A stretch of 64,000 nt of DNA from Streptomyces asoensis. Lineage in GTDB: Bacteria > Actinomycetota > Actinomycetes > Streptomycetales > Streptomycetaceae. Below the pieces are notes generated by a model. That model was not told the origin of the DNA and ran no database searches. It saw only the letters and a list, made by a program, of their open reading frames with translations. How positions within the stretch are numbered: the stretch's first letter is position 1; each line of letters begins with the position of its first letter. Where the stretch lies: NCBI RefSeq assembly GCF_016860545.1, contig NZ_BNEB01000005.1:2728001-2792000 (forward strand), in the 5' to 3' direction. Shown here piece by piece: positions 1 to 7,545 of the stretch. A program made the translations under genes and the position numbers.

Positions 1-780
1 GCCGCGGGCACGCCGGTATCCGCCCACGTAGGAGACGGCCGCCAGGAGGTTGCGAGCCTGCTCCGGGTTGGCGACTACGCGCGGGTCCACCTGATTGGAC
101 ACCTTCGGTTTCTGCCAGCGAACCGCAGTGATGGGGTTCTCGCGCAGCTCCCCCAGGTCGACCGCGTAGTTCGTGGCATTGACGAGCGTCCGACGCTTGC
201 GCCGCACGGTCTCTGCCGCTGCCGCCGTACCGTCGAGCTTGAGCTTCAGCGAGTCGAGGACCGCGCGGGCCGTGGCGGGCTCAGCAAGATCGGCGAGCGG
301 TCGGGAGGCCTTGGACACCCAGTGCAGAACGTTCCGCACGTCGTCGGGGACTTCCCGATCGTCGGGCCCCGGCAACACGAAGGCCCAGCTGCGCAATGCT
401 TTGCGGATCACCTCATCGGACGGCCGTCCGGCACGCTCGTCGAGGAGCTCCAGCGTCACGCTGGTGAGGGATTCATTGATGCCGTCCCTCGTATTGGGGG
501 CGGCATGGGGCCACTTCATGGCCAGGTATCTGAGGGCGAAGGCGTACCAGGACACGGCCGACTTCTTCTCTTCCATCGAGGCCGGGAGGCCCGACTCGGT
601 GTCGAACTCTTCACCGTCGCGCATCGCTCGCATGAGCTTCGTGCGGAAGTGGTCGGCGAGCGCCTTCGTGCGGAAGGACTCCGAGAGCACATTGCCGGCA
701 ACGGACCAGCGGACACCGTACGAGGGCGTTTTGGTGTCCCGCTTGCGAACCGCCCAGACCTTCACGTCAAGGGACTTCAC
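1..780 (-). CDS. int: Tyrosine site-specific integrase of the AICE, 5' part only
   Basis: Catalyses integration and excision of the element by tRNA-site recombination. Only the first 260 codons are in the window; the catalytic C-terminal domain lies beyond base 1. Translation from a GTG at 780 gives an arm-type N-terminus (VKSLDVKVWAVRKRDTKTPS) and a core-binding SAM-like segment typical of actinobacterial integrases, ending in the stretch that precedes the catalytic domain (about residues 225-260, AVRWQKPKVSNQVDPRVV). The GTG overlaps the excisionase stop (GTGA, 777-780), so the two are translationally coupled. The gene points left, so by analogy with pSAM2-like elements the left att site and target tRNA should lie just outside the window. 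Confidence 0.9.
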   Translation of the reverse strand, partial: MKSLDVKVWAVRKRDTKTPSYGVRWSVAGNVLSESFRTKALADHFRTKLMRAMRDGEEFDTESGLPASMEEKKSAVSWYAFALRYLAMKWPHAAPNTRDGINESLTSVTLELLDERAGRPSDEVIRKALRSWAFVLPGPDDREVPDDVRNVLHWVSKASRPLADLAEPATARAVLDSLKLKLDGTAAAAETVRRKRRTLVNATNYAVDLGELRENPITAVRWQKPKVSNQVDPRVVANPEQARNLLAAVSYVGGYRRARG

Positions 781-971
781 GCGGCTGCCTCCAGCTGTCG
801 AAGCCAGGTGGTGAAGTCGCTCCGCCATACCCGGAGCTCTCCGTTGGGCAGCTTGAACGCGGCCGGCCCGTATCCCAGCTCCCGCCAGCGGTAGAACGTC
901 CGGCGAGAGACGCCGCCCAGCTCATCCAGGACCTGGCGAACGGTCATCAGCTCGTCGCGACGGGCGTCCAT
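777..971 (-). CDS. xis: Excisionase, MerR-like winged-helix DNA-binding protein
   Basis: Recombination directionality factor that would help the neighbouring integrase excise the element. The 64-residue product has the usual Xis/helix-turn-helix_17 layout: MTVRQVLDELGG, then the recognition part SRRTFYRWRELGYGP, then a wing (LPNGELRVWRSDFTTWL). It sits between the replication gene, which overlaps its start by 25 nt, and the integrase, which overlaps its stop, the standard rep-xis-int order of AICEs. The ATG at 971 is used here; a second in-frame ATG eight codons in (MTVRQ) is also possible. Confidence 0.9.
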   Translation of the reverse strand: MDARRDELMTVRQVLDELGGVSRRTFYRWRELGYGPAAFKLPNGELRVWRSDFTTWLRQLEAAA

Positions 972-2269
972 GTCGGTTCTCCTTCCGTTCCGGGGGCGGG
1001 TTCGAGGGATGCGGACAGCCAGGCTTCGGCGCGGGAGAGGCCGGTACCGGCGAAGACCCAGTGCGAGAGGACGAGGGTCGTCTCCGCCGGTTCTGTCTCG
1101 ACCACCGCGGCAACCTGTGCGCGTCGCCAGTCGGCGCGGGCAGTACGCAGGGCGCCGAGGGTGGTCGAGTACCGGCGGGACTTGGTGGAGAAGTGGCCGC
1201 GGAAGCCGAGCATGTGCGCCCAGGCCCGTAGGCGGAGCTCGGCGAGCTCGGGGCGTGCGCCGAGGGTCCAGGCGACGCGGATCATGCGTCGGGCATGTTC
1301 GCTGATGCGTGCCTGGGCGAGTTCGGCGAGGAACTTGAGCGGGCGGTCGAGGGTGCCGGTCGCCGTCTCGGCTCCCTTGGTCGCGTACTTCGCGATGTAC
1401 GAGGCGACGGCTCGTTCGGTGAGCTCCTGGCCGTCGTCGAAGTCGGCGGACCGGATCGTGCGGACGTCGAGTTGGCGGCCGAATGCGAAGGCGTGTGCGC
1501 GTCCATCGACGGTCGGGCCGTCGACGCGCGCGGCAGTGGCCGCGGCCTGGATGGCGTCCGTCAGGAGCTCTGCCGTCGCCCAAGCGGGCGGTGGGGTGTC
1601 GCCGCCTTCCGGACCGTCGATGCGGATGACCGCGTGGAAGTGCACGGCACCGCGCTTCTGGTACTCCGCGGCCTTCGCGAAGGAGACCCGTGCGTGGTCG
1701 CGGAAGGTGCGTTGGGTGAGGCCGGCGCGCTTGGCGATCTCCCGGCGGAGGTAGATGGAGAAGCGCCGCCAGAGGTGCCCGGCGTGGGCGTTCCAGAGGA
1801 CGGCCGCTTCGTAGTCGTAGCGGTCCGGGTCGAGGGGCGTACCTAACCTGCTGTCGTTCTCGTCGTGGCGAGCACCGCAGCGGCAGGGGCGTCCGTCGGT
1901 GCGGCGGTTGTGGACGGGGCCGAAGCCGGGGGCGGTGAAGGTGGCGAAGACGCGCGGGTGTGTGGCGACCTGGTCGGACGTGCCTTTTCCCCCGCGTAGT
2001 CCGGCGGTGATCAGGTGGTAGGTGTCGCGGCGGTAGGTCTCGGCACAGGCCGGGCATCGGGTGGCGCGGCGGTTGTTGCAGCGGATGAGGAGTTGGCCGG
2101 CCGGGAGGGCGGCCGAGTCGAGGTGGTGCAGGGTGCGGCCGATTTCGCCGGTTGCCGTTTCGACTGCGTATTCGGTGCGGTGGCCGTCGAGGCGGACGGG
2201 GTGGGTGCAGCCGCCCAGGCCGGAGAGTTGGCGGGCCAGCTCGGGCATGGTGCCGAGAGAGGCCAGCAT
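947..2269 (-). CDS. Replication initiator protein, RepSA-like (rolling circle)
   Basis: Initiates replication of the excised circle. The 440-residue protein has an N-terminal Cys cluster (CNNRRATRCPACAETYR, about 64-80), an HUH-type metal motif (GAVHFHAVIRIDG, about 205-217) and a tyrosine motif (SYIAKYATKGAE, about 290-300) of rolling-circle nickases, matching actinobacterial RepSA proteins. The assigned ATG at 2269 has no clear ribosome site. Upstream, in the same open frame, AAAGGAA is followed 5-8 nt later by two ATC codons and family-like residues (PPLAELS), so the true start may be a rare ATC or a mutated ATG about 14 codons upstream. Confidence 0.85.
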   Translation of the reverse strand: MLASLGTMPELARQLSGLGGCTHPVRLDGHRTEYAVETATGEIGRTLHHLDSAALPAGQLLIRCNNRRATRCPACAETYRRDTYHLITAGLRGGKGTSDQVATHPRVFATFTAPGFGPVHNRRTDGRPCRCGARHDENDSRLGTPLDPDRYDYEAAVLWNAHAGHLWRRFSIYLRREIAKRAGLTQRTFRDHARVSFAKAAEYQKRGAVHFHAVIRIDGPEGGDTPPPAWATAELLTDAIQAAATAARVDGPTVDGRAHAFAFGRQLDVRTIRSADFDDGQELTERAVASYIAKYATKGAETATGTLDRPLKFLAELAQARISEHARRMIRVAWTLGARPELAELRLRAWAHMLGFRGHFSTKSRRYSTTLGALRTARADWRRAQVAAVVETEPAETTLVLSHWVFAGTGLSRAEAWLSASLEPAPGTEGEPTWTPVATS

Positions 2270-2355
2270 GGAGAGTTCCGCCAGCGGGGGCGGAGTCTGC
2301 CGGGTGATGATGGGTGTTCCTTTCGGCTGTTTCTGCGGTTGGGAGGGACGGCCCC

Positions 2356-2390
2356 GGGGCGGCGAGATGCTTGGCGGCGTTTGCCGCCCC
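2356..2390. terminator. Two competing GC hairpins between the spread genes and the replication gene
   Basis: GGCGGC (2373-2378) pairs perfectly with GCCGCC (2383-2388) around a 4-nt loop. The same right arm, extended to GCCGCCCC (2383-2390), pairs perfectly with GGGGCGGC (2356-2363). The two foldings exclude each other. They lie in the only sizeable gap of the minus-strand transfer/replication operon, so partial termination or attenuation before the replication gene is plausible. The function is inferred. Confidence 0.45.
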
Positions 2391-2399
2391 GGCGGCCGG

Positions 2400-2645
2400 T
2401 CAGCGCCTGTTGGCGTTGTTGAGCAGGGAGCGCAGGACCACGGCGGCGATGGCCACGGAGATGGCCGTGATGGCGACGGCCGCCAGGAGTGCGGTGAGGA
2501 CTACTCCGCCAGCCAGGACGGCCGCGACGGGGCCCGCGTAGGGGCTGAGCAAGCGGCCGGCTGTGGGCGCCGGGTAGTGGTGCTGCGGCTGGTGAGTCGG
2601 GGTCGACGGCGGAGCGGGGACGTCGGGCAGCTTGGGGCGGAACAT
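2400..2645 (-). CDS. Small membrane protein of the spread (Spd) group
   Basis: 81 residues: a Pro/His/Gln-rich N-terminus (residues 1-35) and one long hydrophobic segment (about 38-72, GPVAAVLAGGVVLTALLAAV) that could span the membrane once or twice, ending NNANRR. A ribosome site (AAAGGAG) lies 7 nt before the ATG. Small hydrophobic proteins at this place in AICE operons are usually called Spd proteins and are thought to aid intramycelial spread of plasmid DNA. The assignment rests on context and hydropathy, not on a specific motif. Confidence 0.7.
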   Translation of the reverse strand: MFRPKLPDVPAPPSTPTHQPQHHYPAPTAGRLLSPYAGPVAAVLAGGVVLTALLAAVAITAISVAIAAVVLRSLLNNANRR

Positions 2646-2658
2646 GGCGGAGCTCCTT

Positions 2659-2853
2659 TCAGCGGTTGTCGCCGTTGACGACGCCGACCCCGGAGCGGGT
2701 GCCGGACTCGATGGCGGGGGCGAGGAAGGTGTGCGAGAGCCAGAAGCCGAACAGAGCGATCACGACGGCGACCCACATGCGCACGCCAAGGAACTTGATC
2801 GCTGCCCAGGCGATGACGCCCAGGACGAAGACGAGCGGGAGCGAGACGGTCAC
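2659..2853 (-). CDS. Small two-helix membrane protein of the transfer operon
   Basis: 64 residues with two hydrophobic segments (about 2-22 and 24-45: LPLVFVLGVIAWAAIKFLG and MWVAVVIALFGFWLSHTFL) and a polar tail. The GTG start at 2853 is preceded by GAGGAG. It sits 13 nt upstream of the next spread gene and 9 nt downstream of the zinc-ribbon gene, so all belong to one minus-strand transcript. The family recurs in Streptomyces AICEs; no molecular role is known to me. Confidence 0.7.
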   Translation of the reverse strand: MTVSLPLVFVLGVIAWAAIKFLGVRMWVAVVIALFGFWLSHTFLAPAIESGTRSGVGVVNGDNR

Positions 2854-2862
2854 AGGATCTCC

Positions 2863-3054
2863 TCAGCGGACGCGGCAGCGGTGGGTGCGGGCAGCGAGCT
2901 CGGCGGCGGCGCGGGTGTCGAAGTCGTTGGAGAAGCCGCAGCGCGGGGCGGTGCAGACGGCGGTGTGCTTCTCGCGGCCGCGGCCGTCGTAGGCGGTGCC
3001 GACCTGGACGGGTCCGATGCGGGCGACGTTGCGGAAGCGGCGGTTGGCGGGCAT
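2863..3054 (-). CDS. Mobile element transfer protein, small zinc-ribbon-like
   Basis: 63 residues from the ATG at 3054. A basic N-terminus (MPANRRFRNVARIGPVQVGT) is followed by CTAPRC and, near the end, HRC, a pattern that could bind one zinc ion. Proteins of this size and sequence are commonly labelled mobile element transfer protein in Streptomyces elements. Its start overlaps the previous stop by one base (TGATG), showing translational coupling inside the transfer operon. Confidence 0.75.
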   Translation of the reverse strand: MPANRRFRNVARIGPVQVGTAYDGRGREKHTAVCTAPRCGFSNDFDTRAAAELAARTHRCRVR

Positions 3055-3254
3055 CAGGGCAGCTCCTTCGGTTCGTCGTGGTTCTCGCCGGTGAAGTCGG
3101 CGACGTGGTCGAGCAGCCACCGCCGGATCTCTGCGCCCTCGTACTCGTCGGCGATGAGGATCACGGGTTCGGCGATGAGCATGGCTTCGGTGAGGCGGTT
3201 CTGACGGGTCAGCTCGGCTGCGCGGTTGAGCGCGCGGAGCGTGGACGGACGCAA
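3054..3254 (-). CDS. Conserved small AICE protein of unknown function
   Basis: 66 residues, mostly helical and acidic at the C-terminus: RALNRAAELTRQNRLTEAM, then ILIADEYEGAEIRRWLLDHV. A TTG at 3254 is chosen because GGAGGA stands about 9 nt upstream and the family begins with RPSTLRALN; no ATG or GTG fits as well. It lies 19 nt after the DUF2637 gene and overlaps the next gene by one base. It is a recurrent AICE component, but I know no function for it. Confidence 0.65.
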   Translation of the reverse strand: MRPSTLRALNRAAELTRQNRLTEAMLIAEPVILIADEYEGAEIRRWLLDHVADFTGENHDEPKELP

Positions 3255-3273
3255 GATGGAAGGTCCTCCGGGA

Positions 3274-3909
3274 TCAGGTGAGTTGGACGGCGATGGCTTC
3301 GGCGAGCGGCAGCGGGATGCCGAGGCGGGTGCGAAGGGTTGGGGTGTCGATGTCAGTCCCGGTCCGGGTCCGGTGGTCATCGGCGACCTTGCGAGCGAGG
3401 GCGACGAGCGCGGGCGGGACAGGGGCGGCGGAGGGCGGTGCGGCCGGTTGTGGGTCGGCGGCGGGCAGCGCAGGGGCGGTATTCGTGACTGGCGTGGCCG
3501 GAGCCTCGTCCTGATTCGGGACCGGTACCTCGTCGCCGTCCGGGGCCGAGGCACCGTGCGCGAGGAGCGTTCCGCCGAGGAAGGCAACCGCGGGCCACCC
3601 GGCGACGAGGATGCGCAGCCAAGCCGGGACGTCCCCGAGGTCGAGCAGGCCGGCCGTGCCGACATTCGCGCCCAGCGACGCGACCAGGGCGACGACGAAC
3701 CAACACCAGCCAGCGGCTTTCGCCGCACCGGAGCGCAGCCGTCGCCAGGCCGCGACGAGGAGCAGGTCAACGCTGATCGGGTAGGCCCACGCCTTCCAGC
3801 CGTCCTGTCCGGCCGCCGCAGCGAGGTCGTGCAGGTGCGCGAAGGAGAGCGCTGCGGCGATGGCCGCTTGGACCAGTACGGGGTCGATGCGGATGCGGTG
3901 GGTGCGCAT
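3274..3909 (-). CDS. DUF2637 membrane protein, SpdB-like
   Basis: 211 residues. The N-terminal half has four hydrophobic helices (about 11-32, 42-58, 64-90 and 95-118, for example WCWFVVALVASLGANVGTAG) with the Ser-Val-Asp-Leu pattern of DUF2637 proteins. A Pro/Ala-rich linker (120-165) leads to a cytoplasmic helical C-terminus. Proteins of this type occur beside the Tra ATPase in conjugative elements and are thought to cooperate with it in spreading DNA through the mycelium. It starts only 3 nt after the transfer ATPase stop. Confidence 0.85.
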   Translation of the reverse strand: MRTHRIRIDPVLVQAAIAAALSFAHLHDLAAAAGQDGWKAWAYPISVDLLLVAAWRRLRSGAAKAAGWCWFVVALVASLGANVGTAGLLDLGDVPAWLRILVAGWPAVAFLGGTLLAHGASAPDGDEVPVPNQDEAPATPVTNTAPALPAADPQPAAPPSAAPVPPALVALARKVADDHRTRTGTDIDTPTLRTRLGIPLPLAEAIAVQLT

Positions 3910-3912
3910 CGC

Positions 3913-5298
3913 TCAGTCCTCCGGCGTGGAGGAGGCGAGGCGCGCGGTGGGTACCGGTTGGGGGCTGTCGAGGACTACGGGCGGGACGTACGGCCGGAAC
4001 GGCGTGAGCGCCGGAACGTCCGGAGCGAGGTGAGCCGTGTCGCGGCAGGTGGCCGCAGCGGCGGCGAGGGAGAGGTGCGGAGTACGGATGCGGGACCAGC
4101 CGCCCGACGTGTCACCGGCCACGGCCAGGCCCGGCAGCTCGGCGGCGATGGCGCAGGAGGCGTCGACCGCTTCGGGGGCGATGTCGCCGAGGGCCATCTT
4201 GGCCGAGGCTTCGTCGTTGACCCGGTGGCAGACACGGCCGGTGAGCTGGGCCCGCAGCATGGTCGCGCCCTTGCCGAGTTCGGCGCCGAAGCGCTGCCCG
4301 CAGACCTCCAGGTAGATGCCGGCCGCGCGGCCCAGCTGGGCCAGGCGGATGAGGTGGGTGACCATCTCGTCCCGGCGTTCCTCGTCCTTACGGGTCGCGA
4401 CGAGGAAGAGTTCGGCGACCTCGTCGACGAACAGCACGATGGGTACCGGGCGTTCGCTCTCGGGCAGTCCCCAGATGTCTGAGGTGATCTCCTCGTCGGG
4501 CGCGCTTGGGGCAATGCCCTGTCGGGCCTTGATCAGGTCGTATCGGTCCTCCATTTCCTTAACCAGGACCGGGAGCAGCTCGGCAGCCTCTCCCGGATCG
4601 GTCGCCAGCGCGGCAAAGCGGGAAGCGAACGGAGCCAGCTCCACGCCCCGCTTGCAGTCGACGCCGACCAGGGCGACGGACTGCCGGGCAAGCCCGGTGA
4701 TCAGGTTCCGCAGGTACATGGACTTGCCCGACAGCGTTGCGCCGAGGACGAGTTCATGCGGGACGGCGCGATAGTCACGTAAGAACGCCGTGGCGTCCTC
4801 CCGCAGCGCCACCGGCACCTTGAGGAGCCCGTCCTCGATCCGCCGGGGCATCCGGACCTTGCGCAGGACGTCGAAGCCGATGAGCCGCAGTTCGACGACA
4901 CCGGGCTTGACGTCCTTCACGTACACGCCGTGGACGCCCCAGGCATGGCGGAGCCGTTCCGCCGAGGCGGCGACGTCGGCGGGTTCCTGGCCCGGCGCGA
5001 GGCGGAGCCGGACGCGCAGGCCGGTCGTAGTAGGCCGGATGATGCCCCGCCGAGGCGGGACCGGACGGATCTCCCGTCGGCTGGTCGCCTTGATGGCCAG
5101 CACCCGCAACCGGGACGGCGCGACAGTCAGGCCGCAGGCGTCCATGGTCGAGGAGTACGAGGCCAGCAGCCGGGCCACCGAGACCGGCAGCCCGACCGTG
5201 GACCAGTACGCGGCCGGGTTGGCGTGCCGGACGTAGGCCGCGCCGCCTATCGCAGCGAGCGGTGCGCCCAGCTCGGCCAGCGTGATCAGGTCCGTCAC
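3913..5298 (-). CDS. FtsK/SpoIIIE-type DNA translocase, TraSA-like conjugal transfer protein
   Basis: Double-stranded-DNA motor for conjugation between mycelia. 461 residues from a GTG at 5298. Walker A is LVLGATLSGKS (about 183-193) and Walker B is VPIVLFVDEVAEL (about 286-298). A later helix, MVTHLIRLAQLGRAAGIYLE, and the sensor-like stretch AQLTGRVCHRVNDEASAKMA follow as in plasmid Tra proteins. The N-terminus has at most a weak hydrophobic segment (LGAPLAAIGGAAYV). It begins 5 nt after the SCO3933-type gene and ends 3 nt before the DUF2637 gene. The frame is open upstream, but no better start exists there. Confidence 0.92.
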   Translation of the reverse strand: MTDLITLAELGAPLAAIGGAAYVRHANPAAYWSTVGLPVSVARLLASYSSTMDACGLTVAPSRLRVLAIKATSRREIRPVPPRRGIIRPTTTGLRVRLRLAPGQEPADVAASAERLRHAWGVHGVYVKDVKPGVVELRLIGFDVLRKVRMPRRIEDGLLKVPVALREDATAFLRDYRAVPHELVLGATLSGKSMYLRNLITGLARQSVALVGVDCKRGVELAPFASRFAALATDPGEAAELLPVLVKEMEDRYDLIKARQGIAPSAPDEEITSDIWGLPESERPVPIVLFVDEVAELFLVATRKDEERRDEMVTHLIRLAQLGRAAGIYLEVCGQRFGAELGKGATMLRAQLTGRVCHRVNDEASAKMALGDIAPEAVDASCAIAAELPGLAVAGDTSGGWSRIRTPHLSLAAAAATCRDTAHLAPDVPALTPFRPYVPPVVLDSPQPVPTARLASSTPED

Positions 5299-5303
5299 GA
5301 CGA

Positions 5304-5660
5304 TCAGCCCGCCTGAGCGACCGGGACCGGGAAGGCACCCGGCGCGATCGCGGTGGCGCGGTAGGCGATGCCGTGCCGCTGCTGGCCGTTGAACACGCTC
5401 TCCCACGGCCGGGCGATGAGCCCCGGCAGGGACACCGGAGCGCCGACGGTCAGGCCCTCCGTCACACCGCTTTCGGGAAGCGTGACCTGGATGAGCGACG
5501 AGTCCCCCTCGTCGATGAAGACGACGCCGACGGTCATCAGCGCCTCACCGCTCACGGCGTCCTTGGCAATCTCACCGGTCTGCCGGTCACGCACCTTCGG
5601 CGCCGGCGCTTCGGTGAGCAGGATCGTCGCGGTCGAGGCGTCAACGCGGATCACACGCAC
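5304..5660 (-). CDS. SCO3933-family regulatory protein
   Basis: 118 residues from a GTG at 5660, chosen because AAAGGAG lies 8 nt upstream. The sequence (VRVIRVDASTATILLTEAPA at the start, later IDEGDSSLIQVTLPESG) matches the small beta-rich SCO3933 family found directly upstream of tra genes in Streptomyces integrative elements. It is first in the long minus-strand transfer/replication operon and directly follows a well-formed promoter (5721-5749). Its precise action is not known. Confidence 0.8.
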   Translation of the reverse strand: MRVIRVDASTATILLTEAPAPKVRDRQTGEIAKDAVSGEALMTVGVVFIDEGDSSLIQVTLPESGVTEGLTVGAPVSLPGLIARPWESVFNGQQRHGIAYRATAIAPGAFPVPVAQAG

Positions 5661-5701
5661 AGAGATTTCTCCTTTGGAGTCGACCAACTCGCCACCTGAC
5701 A

Positions 5702-5752
5702 AGTTGACTTAGCAAGTTCGAAGTTAGAGATGCCAGGTTGACTTGTCAAGTG
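5702..5752 (-). promoter_or_regulatory. Promoter and candidate repressor sites of the transfer operon
   Basis: On the minus strand TTGACA (5744-5749) and TAACTT (5721-5726) are separated by exactly 17 nt, a textbook vegetative promoter reading into the SCO3933-type gene. The hexamers are embedded in repeated GTTGACTT words (plus strand 5703-5710 and 5737-5744). The same GTTGACTTG word occurs in front of the GntR gene (minus strand, 7042-7050). This suggests that the KorSA-like repressor shuts off both transcripts. Confidence 0.65.
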
Positions 5753-5829
5753 ATTCCCGTGCCCGTCAACGAGCGTCACCAGCTCCGCGAGCGCACCATG
5801 AAGCCAGCCGGCGCAGAGGAGGGCGGGAC

Positions 5830-6240
5830 ATGGGCCGAAGAGACCGCGCTCAAGGTCCACAACCATGGGATCCACGTGACTCGCAAGGGTCCACGCCACC
5901 ACCGGACGCCTGGCCGACACCGCCACAGGGGCCCCCGCCAAGCAGTCCCTACCAGGGCGGGCCGCCGTCTCAACCGAAGAAGCGACGACGCGTCTTCCTG
6001 TGGCTCTTTCTTGCCGTCCAGCTCTTGTTCCTGATCTGGGTGATCACGGGTGCTTCGACCGCCAGCGGCACCCCCGAAGACTGCCGAAGCCGCACAGGCG
6101 ACGCCTTGAAACTGTGCGAGGACGCGAGCGAGGTCGGAACAACAATCGGCGTGGGCCTCATCATCGGCCTATGGGCGGCCGTCGACATCATTCTCGGCTT
6201 CACATACGTGGTCTACCGGCTCGCCAACCGACGCACCTGA
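5830..6240 (+). CDS. Two-helix membrane protein with proline-rich head
   Basis: 136 residues from the ATG at 5830, preceded by GAGGAGGG. Residues 1-50 are Pro/Gln/Gly-rich (PPPDAWPTPPQGPPPSSPYQ) and end in a basic patch (KKRRR). Two hydrophobic segments follow (VFLWLFLAVQLLFLIWVITG and GVGLIIGLWAAVDIILGFTY), separated by a short loop with two cysteines (CRSRTGDALKLC). It is divergent from the transfer operon and convergent with the GntR gene. Similar proteins recur at this place in AICEs; the function is unknown. Confidence 0.75.
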   Translation: MGRRDRAQGPQPWDPRDSQGSTPPPDAWPTPPQGPPPSSPYQGGPPSQPKKRRRVFLWLFLAVQLLFLIWVITGASTASGTPEDCRSRTGDALKLCEDASEVGTTIGVGLIIGLWAAVDIILGFTYVVYRLANRRT

Positions 6241-6289
6241 GACGGGCCACCGCACTACGCAGCACACGTGCCCCGCGCATCCGGACAGA

Positions 6290-7018
6290 TCAGCCGAGTC
6301 GGTAGGTATCTTCGAGTTCCTGCCCATCGGCAGGAAGCAGCACGTCAGAGACCTGCAAAGCCTGGCCGGACGCATCGCGGGCGACGACCAGGACGCTGAG
6401 GACGGGCACGCCATCAGGCAGGCCGAGGAGCTCAGCCTCAGCGGCATCCGGCATGCGGGCCGAGACGCGCTCCGTCACATGGTCGAATCGGACCTTCTTC
6501 CGGCCCTCAAGGTGTTCTCGGACGCCGACGCCCAGCGGTTCGGAGTGCCCGAGCTCAGTGCCTTCGACGAGGCCAGCCGGGAAGTACGAGGACGCAAGTT
6601 CAACAGCCTCGCCATCCACCTCGACCAGGAATCGGCGCATGAGGACCTTGGCCCGCTTGGGCAGCCCCAGGACGGAGCCGACGCGCGCGGGCACCGGCAC
6701 CTGGTCGACCACGACCAGACGCCCCGGAGTTTGCGACTCGTCGCGCTCCAGCATTTCGCGCCCGCGGCGGTCCTTCTGCTCGGCGGCGGCAGGCCGGCCG
6801 CGCACGATGGTGCCGAACCCCTGGCGGGACTCCAACCAGCCGTCCCGCTTCAGCAGCTCAAGAGCACGCACGACGGTCGGGCGGGACATTCCGAACGCCT
6901 GGACCAGCTGATTTTCACTGGGGACCTTCGTGCCCGGCGGGTAGGTGCCGTCCTCGATGCGCTGCTGAATCGTCTGCGCGAGGCGTAGGTACTTCGGCGC
7001 CTCTACTTCATACGCCAT
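6290..7018 (-). CDS. GntR/HutC-family repressor, KorSA-like
   Basis: 242 residues: an N-terminal winged helix-turn-helix (about 8-70, with NQLVQAFGMSRPTVVRALEL) and a C-terminal UTRA effector domain (about 90-235, including RFLVEVDGEAVELASSYFP). In pSAM2 the corresponding KorSA represses transfer and replication genes and its own promoter. Here the GTTGAC words in front of this gene (7045-7058) and in front of the transfer operon support the same two-target control. It starts with ATG at 7018. Confidence 0.85.
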   Translation of the reverse strand: MAYEVEAPKYLRLAQTIQQRIEDGTYPPGTKVPSENQLVQAFGMSRPTVVRALELLKRDGWLESRQGFGTIVRGRPAAAEQKDRRGREMLERDESQTPGRLVVVDQVPVPARVGSVLGLPKRAKVLMRRFLVEVDGEAVELASSYFPAGLVEGTELGHSEPLGVGVREHLEGRKKVRFDHVTERVSARMPDAAEAELLGLPDGVPVLSVLVVARDASGQALQVSDVLLPADGQELEDTYRLG

Positions 7019-7041
7019 GCACGCCGCCCGTCAGGATTGGC

Positions 7042-7059
7042 CAAGTCAACTGGTCAACC
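7042..7059. promoter_or_regulatory. Candidate autoregulatory operator of the KorSA-like repressor
   Basis: CAAGTCAAC (7042-7050) is followed by a second GTCAAC (7053-7058), two direct repeats 8 nt apart centre to centre. The reverse complement, GTTGACTTG, recurs in the transfer promoter at 5737-5745. The site lies 24-41 nt upstream of the repressor start. The binding role is inferred from shared words and from the KorSA precedent. Confidence 0.5.
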
Positions 7060-7101
7060 AGACTAGCGACAGTGCATATAGAAAAGAACCCGGCTCCGCC
7101 T

Positions 7102-7539
7102 TCAGGTCGGCCAGGCATCGGCCATCACGAAGGAGACGACCGTCCCGCCGAAGCGACTGGGCCCCGAGTGCCAGGACTCGGCGATGGAGTCAACGAGGAG
7201 CAGTCCGCGCCCGTGCGCGTCGACAGCGTCAGGCTGCCGCAGCCGCGCCCTGGCCGGGAAGCCGGCGTTGTGCACCTCGACCTTGAGCGAGGCCCCGTCC
7301 CGGAACCACTCCACCCGGACACGCCACACCTCATCGGACCGCCCGTAGACGATGGCGTTCGTCACGAGTTCCGAGATCATCAGTACGCAGTCGTCGACCG
7401 AACAGGCCGGGTTGTACGGAGCGATGAACTTCCGGAACCAACGCCTGGCCAGGTGCACGGACTCAGCGACGGGATACAGGGTCATCGCCCCGAGTCGCGG
7501 CGAGTCCTCAGAGGGATAGCGATCGATCGTAAAGGCCAT
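7102..7539 (-). CDS. RsbW-like ATP-binding protein (HATPase_c_2, anti-sigma factor type)
   Basis: 145 residues with the GHKL boxes of Streptomyces anti-sigma-factor-like ATPases: N box ELVTNAIVYG (about 57-66), G1-like box AVDAHGRGLLLVDSIAESW (about 106-124) and final strand GGTVVSFVMA. Such proteins bind ATP and either phosphorylate anti-anti-sigma factors or act as simple switches. No partner anti-anti-sigma gene is adjacent. It starts 6 nt after the small zinc-protein gene and shares its transcript. Confidence 0.85.
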   Translation of the reverse strand: MAFTIDRYPSEDSPRLGAMTLYPVAESVHLARRWFRKFIAPYNPACSVDDCVLMISELVTNAIVYGRSDEVWRVRVEWFRDGASLKVEVHNAGFPARARLRQPDAVDAHGRGLLLVDSIAESWHSGPSRFGGTVVSFVMADAWPT

Positions 7540-7545
7540 CCGTGC

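Noticed and set aside
516..894. Open frames antisense to the integrase
   Set aside because: They are shadows of the integrase frame, which gives a clear N-terminal integrase sequence.
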